The notes beneath the pieces are model-generated. The model made no database searches. It worked only from the letters and a program-made list of their open reading frames with translations, and had not been told where the DNA came from. The position numbers were made by a program, and so were the translations under genes. A DNA stretch of 58,649 bases from the NCBI GenBank assembly GCA_945829235.1, contig CALZUA010000002.1, positions 1 through 58,649 of the forward strand, written 5' to 3'. Below are positions 8,515 to 18,163 of this stretch, piece after piece; the first letter of the stretch is position 1, and every line of letters begins with the position of its first letter. The stretch is from an uncultured Clostridia bacterium (GTDB lineage: Bacteria; Bacillota; Clostridia; Oscillospirales; Ruminococcaceae).

Positions 8515-9861
8515 TTATCTCTTATGCTTGGGCTTGGGCGCGGGTTTGTCCTGTTTCTCGGTCTTGTTTTCGGTCTTTTTCTCGGGGTTAAGCTCCTTGA
8601 CCAACTTTTCCTTTATGCTGTCAAGTTTCGCTTTGTCGGCTTTGTTGACCGAAATAGTGGTTGTATCTGCGATTTTCGCCTGATACTTCACACCGGCTTT
8701 GTCAAGCTCACCCATCAGAGAGGCTGCGAAAGTGTTGCTCTGCTTTGCAAGGTGCGCGATATCGTCCTTGTCGCCAAGCTCTGCATACTTCACGCCTTTG
8801 TATTCGACCTTGCCAAGCAACTGATACTCGCCCAGAACCGCCTTGTCGAGCTTTTCGTGCAACTCTTTGGTAATGGGGAACGCGTACTGCGAATAATCGC
8901 CGGTGTTCGTCTGATAGGACGGCATAGACACAAATGCTTTATCCTCACTGTTTGTCATAACCTTAACGTCATTAACCACAAAACAGCTGTCAACCGTAAT
9001 TCGTCCTACGGCTTTAATACTGCTGTAATTTTCATTTTCAACGGGCTTGAGCTTAACTTTTATCGAAGAACTCGAGCGTTCTGCAGGGGGAAGTTCGTTC
9101 TTCAGCGTTTTATCGGGTGAGGCGATGAGCTTATTGTAGTTGTCCATTACAGCCTTATTCATAGCCTCTCTCGCTTCTGCCGTTATCGGAAACGCTATTT
9201 CGTAATACTCGCTGCCAAACTTTTTGCTCGGCATAGACACAAACGCGCCGTTTTCACCCTCCATAACCTTAATTCCGCGAACGGCAAGCTCTCCGTTGAT
9301 TACAACGCTTGCAAGAGCCTTGACGTTTGAACCGTTCTCGATTTTTGAGATTGACGAAACCTCGAATGTTGTGCTTTTCTCCATTTTTCTACCTCCTGTC
9401 AGATTGTATTCAGTATGTTCAGCCGCCCACTTGTCAAACGGAACGAACGATGGTTTGCCGTATGTTCCGTCTTCCAAAAGGGGATAGCTGTACACCTTAT
9501 CAAAGCCGATCTCGGCGGCTGTCTTGCGGAAAACCGCCATTATTTCGCCGTCCATAGGCAAATCCTCGCTCCGTGTGAAATCTTCTACAAGAACATTTTC
9601 ACCCGCGCGAACGTACAGAATATCGTACGCTTCCGTGCCGCTATCGACACCGAGTGCAAGACGTGCGCAGGGCGTTCCGTCATCGTAGAGAGCCTTTTCG
9701 GAATTGTAAGGCTCATTTCGCAGCTCGTCAAAACGCCTTTTCGCTTCTTCAAATGTGTTGAAATACTCGAGTTTCGAGCGCTGTTCGAATTTTCCCGGAA
9801 TAGCCCACGTGCGCAAGTCGGGGATTACATAAACGCGCAAATCCTGTTTATCTTCAGCCAT
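8515..9861 (-). CDS. Protein with two SpoVG-type domains and an LPD/YodL-like N-terminus
   Basis: 448 residues. Residues 1-155 resemble the small polyvalent-associated domains found in ICE proteins. From residue 160 there are two SpoVG-like repeats, each with a strand pattern ending AFVSMPS followed by an AFPIT helix. The tail is Lys/Pro rich. SpoVG proteins bind nucleic acid. A second start is likely: the ATG at 9384, in frame, has AGGAGGT 6 bases upstream and would yield only the SpoVG part (289 residues), which suggests two fused genes. It lies between ssb and the polyvalent gene, so a role in handling transferred DNA is plausible but inferred. Confidence 0.72.
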   Translation of the reverse strand: MAEDKQDLRVYVIPDLRTWAIPGKFEQRSKLEYFNTFEEAKRRFDELRNEPYNSEKALYDDGTPCARLALGVDSGTEAYDILYVRAGENVLVEDFTRSEDLPMDGEIMAVFRKTAAEIGFDKVYSYPLLEDGTYGKPSFVPFDKWAAEHTEYNLTGGRKMEKSTTFEVSSISKIENGSNVKALASVVINGELAVRGIKVMEGENGAFVSMPSKKFGSEYYEIAFPITAEAREAMNKAVMDNYNKLIASPDKTLKNELPPAERSSSSIKVKLKPVENENYSSIKAVGRITVDSCFVVNDVKVMTNSEDKAFVSMPSYQTNTGDYSQYAFPITKELHEKLDKAVLGEYQLLGKVEYKGVKYAELGDKDDIAHLAKQSNTFAASLMGELDKAGVKYQAKIADTTTISVNKADKAKLDSIKEKLVKELNPEKKTENKTEKQDKPAPKPKHKR

Positions 9862-9884
9862 AGCTCATTTCCTTTCTGCATTGA

Positions 9885-10298
9885 TTAAAACGGATAATCG
9901 TCATCGCTGTTCTGCTGATATTCGGGCAATTCCTGCGGCGGCTCGGGGATAGGAGGCGCGGACGGAGCTGCCGTCTGTTTAGGTTCGCCCGTAAAGCACA
10001 CCCTGTCAACGATAAGCTCGTGCCAGAGCGCAGGATTTCCGTTTTTGTCGGTGTATTCGCGTATCTGCATTTCGCCCTCGAGGAAAATCATACGTCCCTT
10101 GCCGAAATATTTGCTAATAAACTCCGCTGTTCCGCGCCAAGCGACAACGTTGAAGAAATCCGTGACTCTTTCGCCGTCCTTGTTCTTGTGGCGGCGGTCA
10201 ACCGCAACACGAAACGTTAAAACGGTAATACCGGCGGGAATGGTTCTCAATTCAAGGTCGTTTACAATTCTGCCCATAATCTGAAAGTTGTTATACAT
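9885..10298 (-). CDS. ssb: Single-stranded DNA-binding protein
   Basis: 137 residues: an OB fold beginning with NFQIMGRIVNDLELR, with the usual FFNVVAWRGTAEFI strand, a Pro-rich linker and an acidic tip ending DDDYPF, the signal that docks SSB partner proteins. It would coat the single DNA strand during conjugative transfer. AGGAGG precedes the ATG. It is the next gene downstream of the serine-rich membrane protein and topB. Confidence 0.93.
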   Translation of the reverse strand: MYNNFQIMGRIVNDLELRTIPAGITVLTFRVAVDRRHKNKDGERVTDFFNVVAWRGTAEFISKYFGKGRMIFLEGEMQIREYTDKNGNPALWHELIVDRVCFTGEPKQTAAPSAPPIPEPPQELPEYQQNSDDDYPF

Positions 10299-10313
10299 AA
10301 TTATTCCTCCTAA

Positions 10314-11051
10314 TCAAACTTCTTCCGAACTGTCTGTGCTGCTTGAACTGCTTGAAACGCTTGTGCTTGTCGAAACTATCGTTTCGGTGCTGCTTGACGA
10401 GCTTTCATCTTCGGAGCTTTCGGTTTCGCTGCTCGAACTGTCTGCGCTCTCGGAACTCGATGTATCGGAACTGCTTGAACTACTCGAAGTTGATGTGCTT
10501 GACGAACTCGATATTTCTGCGCTGCTCGAGCTGCTTTCATCGGAGCTTGTCGCTTCGCTTTCGTCCGAGCTGATTCCTTCGGAAATCTCCGAACTCGAAC
10601 TATCTTCTTCCTGCATTTTGCCCATCTTCGGCGCGTTGGCAAAAAGAAACATTAAAACCACAATCGCCGCTGCTGCAAGGCAGATATAGTGCATTTTCGA
10701 GCCGCCGCTTGATTTTTTCGTCTGCTTCAAAATCAGCGGGAACTCGTTTTCCTCGATAATTTCAAGCTCATCGTGGTTTTCGAGCGTTTTGAAGCTCTCT
10801 TTTGTGATATCGCTGCCGAGAATAACGGTTTTGTTGTCCTTATCGACAGCGTACTCAACGTATTTCACGTCAACCACATCAACCTTGTTCTTCTTGACAA
10901 ATGCCTTAAACTCGGCATTCTCACGCAATTCCTGTTCCGAAAACGGAATACCTTCTTCATCAACGTCCGTCTGGTCGGGCGTGATGAAAAGCGTTTCAGT
11001 CACGTCATCATAGTAAATGAGCGTAACTTTGAAAAAGTAAAACTTGTCCAT
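10314..11051 (-). CDS. Membrane protein with serine-rich tail, function unknown
   Basis: 245 residues. A soluble N-terminal part (1-115) is followed by one membrane segment (about 120-140, hydrophobic YICLAAAAIVVLMFLF). The C-terminal 95 residues are almost all Ser with scattered Glu, Asp and Thr. The C-terminal side is probably outside the cell, where such low-complexity stalks are common. The start codon overlaps the topB stop (TAATG) and AAGGAGG precedes it, so the two genes are translationally coupled. No family was recognised. Confidence 0.7.
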   Translation of the reverse strand: MDKFYFFKVTLIYYDDVTETLFITPDQTDVDEEGIPFSEQELRENAEFKAFVKKNKVDVVDVKYVEYAVDKDNKTVILGSDITKESFKTLENHDELEIIEENEFPLILKQTKKSSGGSKMHYICLAAAAIVVLMFLFANAPKMGKMQEEDSSSSEISEGISSDESEATSSDESSSSSAEISSSSSTSTSSSSSSSDTSSSESADSSSSETESSEDESSSSSTETIVSTSTSVSSSSSSTDSSEEV

Positions 11052-13177
11052 TATTTTCCTCCTTTCTTCTGTTTTTTGCTGTTATCGAACTCCATCGAAA
11101 ACCCGACGTGCAGTTTACCGTTCTTGTCCTCCCACGTCTTGTCTGAAAAAGAAATAATCGCGTCATAGGTCGCGTCCTTGTCCTTGCTTTTCAGACCGCC
11201 GACCTTGACTTTTCCCTTTGTGAGCAGGGATTTCATTACGGTTGACGTGAGCTTTTTGCCCTTTGACGTCCAGAACAAATCATCGCCCCAAAGTCGGAAA
11301 ATGCAGGATTTCGGATTGTTTTCGCAGTAGAAAACCGTTTGTTCGCCTTTTTTGTATTCATAGACTGCGCCGCCGCATTTCGGACACTTGCCAAGCGGCT
11401 CTTTTTTCGGTGCAAGGGAAACGTGTTCCCGTCCTGCCTCACTCTTAATAATGTCGCAAATCGCCTTTTTAGTTGCTTCTACAACATTTTCGGGCGTTTC
11501 CGTGCCGTTCTCGACAGCAGCAAGCTGCTGTTCCATTTCAGCTGTCATCTCAACGCTTTTCACGTTCTCGGGCAGAATGTCGATTATCTTGCAGCCTTTA
11601 TCCTCGGCTATCAGCGACTTGCCCTTGCGCGATATGTAGCCGACTTTGATTATGCGCTCAATCGTCATTGCTCTGGTTGCAGGAGTACCCAGACCGCGCT
11701 CGGAAACGTAGCTGCTCAATTCCTTGTCCTCGATACGTCTGTCGATGTTCTCCATCGCTCTTAACAGCGTGCTTTCGGTGTAATGCTTCGGCGGCTGGGT
11801 TTCGCACTCGGAAATCGTGAGCTTTTTTGCTTCAAAGCTCTCTCCCTCGGAAAAGTTACCCGCCGTGCCGTTTTCATCGTCCTCGTCCTGCTCAATGTAG
11901 AATTTCTTCCAACCGAGCTTTACGGGTACTTTGAACTTGCTGCGGAACGTTTCGCCGTTCACCTCGAAGATAACCGAAGTTTCGTTGTACTGATATTCGG
12001 GACTTAAAGCCGCGAGAAAACGCGTCATAACCATTTCGAGAATTGCTTTTTCCTCTTTGGTAAGCTCGGTTTTGTCCGCGTTGTCGATGTTTTCGGTCGG
12101 CAGAATTGCGTGATGGTCGGAAACTTTCGCGTTGTTGACAACGCGGCTGTCGATATTCAATCCTGTCAAAAGTAGCTCGTCAACAGCGGGTTCATTGAAA
12201 AACCGCAGTTTCCCGACAAGCCCCTCTAGCTTTGCTGCCATATCCTCGGTGATGTAGTTGCTGTCGGTTCTCGGATAGGTGAGCAGCTTTTTTTCGTATA
12301 ACGACTGCATAATCGTGAGCGTTGTCGCTGCCGAAAAGCCGAGCTTATCGTTCGCTTCAGCCTGCAGAGAGGTGAGCGAAAAGAGCAGGGGACGGTTTTC
12401 TTTTTTCAGCGTTGTTTCAACGGATTTTACCGTGCAAAGCTGATTTTCGCACTTTGCCTTGACGGTTTCGGCAGCTTTTTTATCAGAGAAACTGTCCTCA
12501 TCGCCGTCAAACCATTCCGCGCCGTTTTCAAGCCGCAGTTTGTAGTACGGCTTTTTAACAAACGCGGCGATTTCGCGGTCGCGCTGCACAATCATATTCA
12601 CAACGGCAGTCTGCACGCGCCCAATCGAGCATTTGCCGCCGCAGTAAATCGAGTAGAGCCGCGAGAGGTTCATTCCCCAAAGCCAATCCACCTTGTTTCG
12701 AGCAAGTCCCGCAGCATAAACTCTGTCCTTGTCCTCATAGGGAAGAAGATTGCTGAAACCCTGCCGAATACTCTCGGCGGTAAGCGATGAAATCCAAAGG
12801 CGCTTGACGGGCTTTGTGCAGCCGATATATTCGTAGATGTATCGAAAAATGCACTCGCCCTCGCGCCCCGCGTCCGTTGCCTCGATTATTTCGTCAACAT
12901 CTGCGCTGTTCATCAGCTCGGTGAGATTGTCAAGAACATCTTCCGCGTCCTCGAGCGGCGTAAACTCGAAATCGGGAACTATCGGCAAGTCTGCCAATTC
13001 CCATTTTTCGTACTTGCTGTCGTATTCCTCGGGACGTTTCACGCGGACAAGGTGACCGCGCGCCGAAGTCACAATAAATCCGTTTCCCGTCAGAACGCCG
13101 TTTACTTTCTCGTTTGCGCCGATTTCTGCGGCGATGTCACGCGCCACGGACGGCTTTTCAGCTACCACTAATTTCAT
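11051..13177 (-). CDS. topB: DNA topoisomerase III
   Basis: 708 residues, type IA topoisomerase. The TOPRIM domain starts KLVVAEKPS and has ATDAGREGE at 100-108. The catalytic tyrosine is Y301 in LLTYPRTDS. A four-cysteine zinc ribbon (CPKCGG, then a CENNPKSC pair) lies near residue 600. It cuts and reseals single strands, and in ICEs of this type probably resolves transfer intermediates. It overlaps the upstream coiled-coil gene by 20 bases. Length and motifs are normal for ICE-borne TopB. Confidence 0.95.
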   Translation of the reverse strand: MKLVVAEKPSVARDIAAEIGANEKVNGVLTGNGFIVTSARGHLVRVKRPEEYDSKYEKWELADLPIVPDFEFTPLEDAEDVLDNLTELMNSADVDEIIEATDAGREGECIFRYIYEYIGCTKPVKRLWISSLTAESIRQGFSNLLPYEDKDRVYAAGLARNKVDWLWGMNLSRLYSIYCGGKCSIGRVQTAVVNMIVQRDREIAAFVKKPYYKLRLENGAEWFDGDEDSFSDKKAAETVKAKCENQLCTVKSVETTLKKENRPLLFSLTSLQAEANDKLGFSAATTLTIMQSLYEKKLLTYPRTDSNYITEDMAAKLEGLVGKLRFFNEPAVDELLLTGLNIDSRVVNNAKVSDHHAILPTENIDNADKTELTKEEKAILEMVMTRFLAALSPEYQYNETSVIFEVNGETFRSKFKVPVKLGWKKFYIEQDEDDENGTAGNFSEGESFEAKKLTISECETQPPKHYTESTLLRAMENIDRRIEDKELSSYVSERGLGTPATRAMTIERIIKVGYISRKGKSLIAEDKGCKIIDILPENVKSVEMTAEMEQQLAAVENGTETPENVVEATKKAICDIIKSEAGREHVSLAPKKEPLGKCPKCGGAVYEYKKGEQTVFYCENNPKSCIFRLWGDDLFWTSKGKKLTSTVMKSLLTKGKVKVGGLKSKDKDATYDAIISFSDKTWEDKNGKLHVGFSMEFDNSKKQKKGGK

Positions 13178-13496
13178 CGGGCTTGTCCTCCTTTATCGGC
13201 TCGTTTGGGCTGATTGTGCTATTTGTAGCAAAATTTTTGTCGTTCTCGCTCTTGTCGAAAATTCCTGCCTCGATTGCCTGCTCGATTTCATCGAACGTTA
13301 TGCCTTTTTTCGAGAGCTTTTCGGAAAACTGCTTCATCTGCAGACTCAAGATTTCCTTTTCAAGAACCTCGATTTCTTCCTTTAACGCATTTGCACTCGC
13401 TTGTTCTGCTTCAGAACGAGCCGAGTGCGCCTCGACTTTCTTCTGCTTGGCGGCAATTTTCGCTCGGATTTGAGCGATTTTTGCTGATGTGTTCAT
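13158..13496 (-). CDS. Small coiled-coil protein (DUF4315-like)
   Basis: 112 residues. Residues 1-70 are a charged coiled coil of Lys/Glu/Ala heptads; the tail is polar. Small proteins like this (DUF4315 type) commonly precede topB in Clostridial ICEs; the family assignment is tentative. AGGAGG lies just before the ATG. It overlaps topB by 20 bases. The coding sequence includes a degenerate copy of the ICE stem-loop (13216-13231), translated FATNST. Confidence 0.65.
   Translation of the reverse strand: MNTSAKIAQIRAKIAAKQKKVEAHSARSEAEQASANALKEEIEVLEKEILSLQMKQFSEKLSKKGITFDEIEQAIEAGIFDKSENDKNFATNSTISPNEPIKEDKPDEISGS
13216..13231 (-). repeat. ICE stem-loop, degenerate in-frame copy 3
   Basis: GTGCTATTTGTAGCAA: one arm has lost a base of the GTGCTA/TAGCAC stem. 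It lies inside the coiled-coil gene and encodes FATNST, parallel to the RATYST copies in the polyvalent gene. Confidence 0.6.
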
Positions 13497-13498
13497 TG

Positions 13499-13789
13499 CT
13501 ACCTCCTAAATTTTCGCTTTTCGCGGATTTTGTGGATAGAGTAAGCCACAATAGCTGCAAGCAATATCCCGACATCAATCCAACTAATGTGAAACTGCGG
13601 AGAATTGTCGGCAGAATTTGTGGCACTGTCTGTTTCCGATTTTTCATCGGTCGTTTGCGATATTTCAGTTTGCGTTGAGCTTTCTGACGGCGTATCAAAA
13701 AAGTATGCCTTTATAGAGAACGCCAAGATTGTAATAACAGCTGTTAAGGCAATACACCAACAAATGCGTTGCTTTATGCTTTTTTTCAT
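13499..13789 (-). CDS. Small two-span membrane protein
   Basis: 96 residues. Membrane segments at about 8-28 and 70-86 flank a Ser/Thr/Glu-rich loop of some 40 residues, with a basic C-terminus (IREKRKFRR). No family recognised. Its position between the CD1108-type protein and the coiled-coil gene suggests part of the transfer envelope machinery, but this rests on context only. Confidence 0.55.
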   Translation of the reverse strand: MKKSIKQRICWCIALTAVITILAFSIKAYFFDTPSESSTQTEISQTTDEKSETDSATNSADNSPQFHISWIDVGILLAAIVAYSIHKIREKRKFRR

Positions 13790-13815
13790 AAAGCTTTCAT
13801 AGAGTTTTTTTATAA

Positions 13816-15288
13816 TTATTCACCTCCTTCCCAATAGTCAAGCAGGCTTTTGACAAATCCCTTTGACGTTTCAAAGCGAATTTTTTCATTTTCCGTGAAA
13901 TTGTAGATTTCCGGATAATTTAGATTTGAACCGCCCTTGTTGTGATAGTCTTTGACGGTGTACAATTTGACGGTAAGTTTCGTATGATTGTGTGGACAGT
14001 ATGGGTGACCCGCGCAATACTTGTTACCGTTCTCATCTACCGCGCATTTACAACCGGGCGTTTTCTTTTTCTTGCAATTCTCTCCCGGACAAGCGTTTCC
14101 TGTCGTTTCGGTTGTAATCTTATACAAAAATGTTTCTCCCCAACGACAAGTGTTATCATCGACGGCTTTCACAAATTCTTCGAAATCGGCTTTTGTAAAG
14201 TCAAAATCGTAGATTTCTGCGTCAGTTACTCCATCGGCGCGTTGTTTCTCTCTTGTCATAAGCACAAATAATAAAGACATATAGTCGGAATAATCGTCCA
14301 CTTTGAATTTTTCTATAATGGAATTTATTGTGCTGTTTTTACCCGAGGCTGGATAGAATGTTCGGTCGTTGTACTGAATAATCTTTCGCGGTTCTGTTGT
14401 ATCGCTGTTGCAGAAAGAAGTAACCTCATCTTTAAGACTATCCTTGACTTTGCTTTGAATTACTTCATCAGCTAGAGCTTTATAATCGTTGTATCCATCA
14501 TAAATCTGCTCGGGAGTTTGGCTTGATAAATCATCCACAAGCCAAGCACCACCGCCTGCAACGGTTCCCGCCGCAGATGTAGCGAATTGAGCAATCATAG
14601 AAGACGCAATAATAATCAATAGAATAGCACCGATTATGATAAAGCTCCAAGGCGCTGTTGAAATGATAAGATTAACAACCTTTCCTACAACCTTTACGAC
14701 AATTTTCGTTGCGGATTTTGCTGCTTTTGCCGTTTTTTTGGTCGCTGCTTTTGTTTGCTTAACGTTTCGCTTTATTCTGTTAACCTTGCGATTAACCGAT
14801 GTCGCTAGCGCTCTGCGTCCTTTTTTCGTTGCAAGTGTTCTAACGGTTTTGGCAGAGGTTTTGATTGTCCTGCCGGTAAATTTTGCTCCCGAAACAGCAG
14901 CTTTTGAGACTGTTTTTGCTCCCGAAACAGTAGTTCTTGCAGCGTCAACCGATTTCTTTGCGAGTCGAATATCGTCATTGTCAACCTTGCCGATGGCGTT
15001 TCCCGCGCTGCTGATAACCTTTGAGCCTGCTTTCACGGTCAGAGCAGCGGATTTTGTTGCCGTCTTTCCCACAACTCCAACAGCCTTCTTCAGCTTTCCT
15101 TTGGCGGTTGCTTTTTGGAGGCTGTGGAACTTGAGTTTCATCAACTTGATGTTTTTCTGCGTTAAACCGGGTGCGTGGATTGTCTTTTTTATTGTGTTTC
15201 CGCAGACCTTAACGTTTCGCCCGCCTAACCGCACGGTGGAACTTGCGACTTTGAGCGATTTGTTTATCTGCGAACTTAATTCTCTCAC
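13816..15288 (-). CDS. CD1108-family ICE protein, transfer-associated membrane protein
   Basis: 490 residues from a GTG start (AAGGAGG 9 bases upstream). The first 210 residues are very basic and Ala/Lys/Thr rich. One membrane segment follows (about 222-245), then an outer domain with a cysteine- and histidine-rich stretch (CPGENCKKKK, CKCAVD, CAGHPYCPHNH) that could bind zinc. Relatives in other ICEs usually continue into an NlpC/P60 or lysozyme-like wall hydrolase; none is evident, so this may be a short form. It follows virB4 directly, the normal place for the wall-opening component. Confidence 0.65.
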   Translation of the reverse strand: MRELSSQINKSLKVASSTVRLGGRNVKVCGNTIKKTIHAPGLTQKNIKLMKLKFHSLQKATAKGKLKKAVGVVGKTATKSAALTVKAGSKVISSAGNAIGKVDNDDIRLAKKSVDAARTTVSGAKTVSKAAVSGAKFTGRTIKTSAKTVRTLATKKGRRALATSVNRKVNRIKRNVKQTKAATKKTAKAAKSATKIVVKVVGKVVNLIISTAPWSFIIIGAILLIIIASSMIAQFATSAAGTVAGGGAWLVDDLSSQTPEQIYDGYNDYKALADEVIQSKVKDSLKDEVTSFCNSDTTEPRKIIQYNDRTFYPASGKNSTINSIIEKFKVDDYSDYMSLLFVLMTREKQRADGVTDAEIYDFDFTKADFEEFVKAVDDNTCRWGETFLYKITTETTGNACPGENCKKKKTPGCKCAVDENGNKYCAGHPYCPHNHTKLTVKLYTVKDYHNKGGSNLNYPEIYNFTENEKIRFETSKGFVKSLLDYWEGGE

Positions 15289-15299
15289 CGTGCGCCTCC

Positions 15300-17711
15300 T
15301 TATTCGCCGAATTTAGTGGTCATCATCTTGTAGAGCTTGGTGTCGGTCGGGAACTCGTCCTTAAACGGCAGACAACCGTTCATTCCGCAGTAAATCAGAC
15401 CGCTGCCCGGATTTGCGCCCGTGACGAAATCCATCATTGTGTCGGTTATCTTCAGCAGGTGCGCGAGCTTGTCGCGGTCGCTTGCCGCTTGATTGAGCAT
15501 AAGAATAAACTCCGAGTTGGAGAGCATTGACCGCGCCGTGTCGCTTCGGAGCAAATCCTCGACATTTTGCGTGATTCCCGTAGGAATACCGCCCCATTTT
15601 CTCGCTCTTTTGTAAAGCTCGAAAAGGAAGTTGGAACTTTGCTCTGACTGAAAAAGAAGATAAATCTCGTCAATGTAAATGCGCGTTCTTATGCCTCTTG
15701 CGCGGTTTTTCACAATCGCGTCCCAAAGGTTTTCAAGAACGACCATCATTCCAAGCGGTTTGAGCTGCTTGCCGAGGTCTTTGATATCATATACTACAAT
15801 TCTGTTGTTAACATCAACGTTCGATTTGTGCGAGAACGCTCTCATCGAGCCGTTGACGTAAAGTTCAAGCGAAACAGAAAGACTTCTCGCTTCATCGGAC
15901 GGGTACTCCTTCAGTGCCTCGTAGTAGTCCTTAAGGGTGGGCATTTCCTTTGTGTTGCCGAGCAGAAATTCGTGATAAACCTCGTGCAAAACGTTGTCTA
16001 TTATCGTTTTCTGTTCGGGTGTAATGCCGCTTGAACCCATTATAGTCTCGAAAAATGACAAGAAAAAGTTGTACTTGCCCGAGATAACGTCCTCACCCGC
16101 CTCATACTCGGCAAGCGAGATTTCAAGCGGGTTGAGGTGACTTTGGCTGTTCTCGGAAATGTAGATAACCTCGCCGCCAAAATTCTGCGTGAGTGTCGTG
16201 TATTCGCGCTCGGGGTCAATGATGATAATCTCATCATTTGTCCCGAGAATTGCGTTGACTATTTCGCGTTTTGCCGAGAACGATTTGCCCGAACCGGGGC
16301 AGCCGAGAATAAAGCCGTTCGCGTTGGTAAGGGACGTTCGGTCGAAGATAACGAGGTTGTTCGTTATCGAGTTAAGACCGTAATAGAAACCGCCGTTCTG
16401 CGACAACTCTTTACTGTTAAACGGCAGGAAAACGGCGGTGCTTTCGGTTGTGAGCGTTCGGCGCACAGGCAAGCGATTTGTGTTTCCAAGCGGCAGGCAG
16501 ACCGCAAGCGCGTCCTCCTGCTGAAACGCTGCGCGAGTTGTCGTGCAGACTTTTTGACGGAAAATCGCCTCGATTTTTTCGGTGTTGCTCTCAAGCTCCT
16601 CGAAGCTCGAACCTGTTATCATCACAACGAGGTTTACAAGGAACATCTTCTGATTTTTGCTTGTGAGGTCAGAAAGCAGCTCCTCGCCCTCCTCGAGCGA
16701 TTGTTTCAAGTCATCGTTGATAACATCAGAGTAAACGCCGTTCTGCTGCGCCTTTTTCTCCTTCTGGAGCTTGTTTGAGCGCATAGCTGTGAGCTGCCGT
16801 TTAACGACTTTAATCGCGTCCGCCGGGTCAACGGGCGCGATATTTACGGTCGTGAGCAGCGGAACAGGCATTTCGCAAATTTGAGTAAGCAGATTGTCCG
16901 AAAGCGCCGAGGGTAATTGCTTCAGATAAATCATTCTCGCCCATTTATCGCCGAACATAAAGTAGTCTTTTTTGAACTCGAAATAATCGGGGCAGCACAA
17001 CGATTTTTCCGCGCAGCGTTTAAATTCGGACGCGGAAATCGGGCGAACCTCGGTGTTTGCGCCGCGAAAAATATCGGTCAGAATGCGCACGCGCTCGTTT
17101 GCTTTCAGCTGGGTAATCTCGCTTTGGAGTTTTTGGAAACAAGTGCGCATATAAACCTCGCGCGTTGTGAATTTCTGCTTTGCTTCTTCGAGGTCAACAG
17201 CCTGCACAGTCAAGGTGAGATACTTCTTTGTGGTAATGCCGTTCTGTCCCTGTTCCATCTTTTCGCGGAGCATTTGGTTGTACTCGTCACGGAACTCGTC
17301 AAAGCCATCGTCCTTGTGCGGCAGCGTGATTTTGCGCTCGAACTCTTTCTGATTTATAACGTCGTTGTGCAGCGTTATTTGGATATCATCAGAGGTATCG
17401 AAGCTGTTGAGCAGGTCGCTGTATGCAAGCATAATTCGCTCCTGCTCGGTTTCATCGGCAGCGGTGTAGCAGATGTCTGAAAAAGAGTAGGTTTTAGAGA
17501 AGTGGTTTTTGGTAACCTCCATAATGTAGGTGCTGCGAAAACGCTCGTAGGGGATTGTGTCCTGCACCGATTTCGCAATTTTACGCACCTCAACCTTTTT
17601 CTTTGCGTTCTTTTTCGGCTTCTTTTTTTTCTGCTTTGCCAAGCGCTTTTTGTCAGTTTCCTTTGCGCTGTTTTTTGTCTTTGCCGCCTTTGTTGTCTTT
17701 GTTTTCTTCAA
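15300..17711 (-). CDS. VirB4-type conjugation ATPase
   Basis: 803 residues. It begins with a very basic Lys-rich leader (1-45) and has Walker A GCPGSGKS near residue 467, a following IIIDPEREY strand, and Walker B-like RIYIDEIYLLF near 680. VirB4 proteins power assembly of the mating channel. The likely start is TTG at 17711, with AAGGTG 7 bases before, inside the end of the PrgI-like gene (59-base overlap). The downstream CD1108-type gene starts 12 bases after the stop. The order PrgI-VirB4-CD1108 is standard for this ICE class. Confidence 0.92.
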   Translation of the reverse strand: MKKTKTTKAAKTKNSAKETDKKRLAKQKKKKPKKNAKKKVEVRKIAKSVQDTIPYERFRSTYIMEVTKNHFSKTYSFSDICYTAADETEQERIMLAYSDLLNSFDTSDDIQITLHNDVINQKEFERKITLPHKDDGFDEFRDEYNQMLREKMEQGQNGITTKKYLTLTVQAVDLEEAKQKFTTREVYMRTCFQKLQSEITQLKANERVRILTDIFRGANTEVRPISASEFKRCAEKSLCCPDYFEFKKDYFMFGDKWARMIYLKQLPSALSDNLLTQICEMPVPLLTTVNIAPVDPADAIKVVKRQLTAMRSNKLQKEKKAQQNGVYSDVINDDLKQSLEEGEELLSDLTSKNQKMFLVNLVVMITGSSFEELESNTEKIEAIFRQKVCTTTRAAFQQEDALAVCLPLGNTNRLPVRRTLTTESTAVFLPFNSKELSQNGGFYYGLNSITNNLVIFDRTSLTNANGFILGCPGSGKSFSAKREIVNAILGTNDEIIIIDPEREYTTLTQNFGGEVIYISENSQSHLNPLEISLAEYEAGEDVISGKYNFFLSFFETIMGSSGITPEQKTIIDNVLHEVYHEFLLGNTKEMPTLKDYYEALKEYPSDEARSLSVSLELYVNGSMRAFSHKSNVDVNNRIVVYDIKDLGKQLKPLGMMVVLENLWDAIVKNRARGIRTRIYIDEIYLLFQSEQSSNFLFELYKRARKWGGIPTGITQNVEDLLRSDTARSMLSNSEFILMLNQAASDRDKLAHLLKITDTMMDFVTGANPGSGLIYCGMNGCLPFKDEFPTDTKLYKMMTTKFGE

Positions 17712-18147
17712 TTTTTAGCACCTTCTTTTTGTTGTTGGATTTTGCAGCCTTTGGCGCAGCTGCGGCTTTGCGTTTTGAATACTTGATGTATTCTTTCTTC
17801 TTCGCAAGCTCGTTTGCGTTCATTTCCTCACGGAAATTCCAGAACACAGGAAGCTCGATGTACTTACGCTTCTGCGGTTCTTTCCATTTTTGCCGGTATA
17901 GAACCACAAGAAGCTGCTCGAACGTCATTCCGTTGTATTTCACGAAACCAAAGCCAAAAACGGGAACGGCTATGAGAATAACAAGCCAGCTGGTCGCGTC
18001 ATCGCCGAGATAGTCTTTACCGAAAATGTAGAGCGGAACACAGATGGCAAGCGCGACAGCTACCGAGAAGAACTGCCGCACCGTCAGACCGAACAGGAAT
18101 TTCTCCTTGTATTCCGTGATTTCTTTCGGAATTTTAATTTCAATCAA
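17653..18147 (-). CDS. PrgI-family conjugation membrane protein (VirB3-like)
   Basis: 164 residues. The N-terminus (IEIKIPKEITEYKEKFLFG) and two close membrane segments (about 25-43 and 50-68) are typical of the PrgI family, the Gram-positive counterpart of VirB3, which works with VirB4. The C-terminal 50 residues are Lys/Ala rich and overlap the start of virB4 in another frame. GGAGGGTG precedes the ATG. Confidence 0.82.
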   Translation of the reverse strand: MIEIKIPKEITEYKEKFLFGLTVRQFFSVAVALAICVPLYIFGKDYLGDDATSWLVILIAVPVFGFGFVKYNGMTFEQLLVVLYRQKWKEPQKRKYIELPVFWNFREEMNANELAKKKEYIKYSKRKAAAAPKAAKSNNKKKVLKIEENKDNKGGKDKKQRKGN

Positions 18148-18163
18148 TCATATCACCCTCCTA

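Noticed and set aside
10314-10620. Serine codon run as a microsatellite or assembly error
   Set aside because: Codons alternate among several Ser codons and the frame is intact through to the stop, as expected for a real low-complexity stalk; a similar tract occurs in the lipoprotein at 46733-47845.
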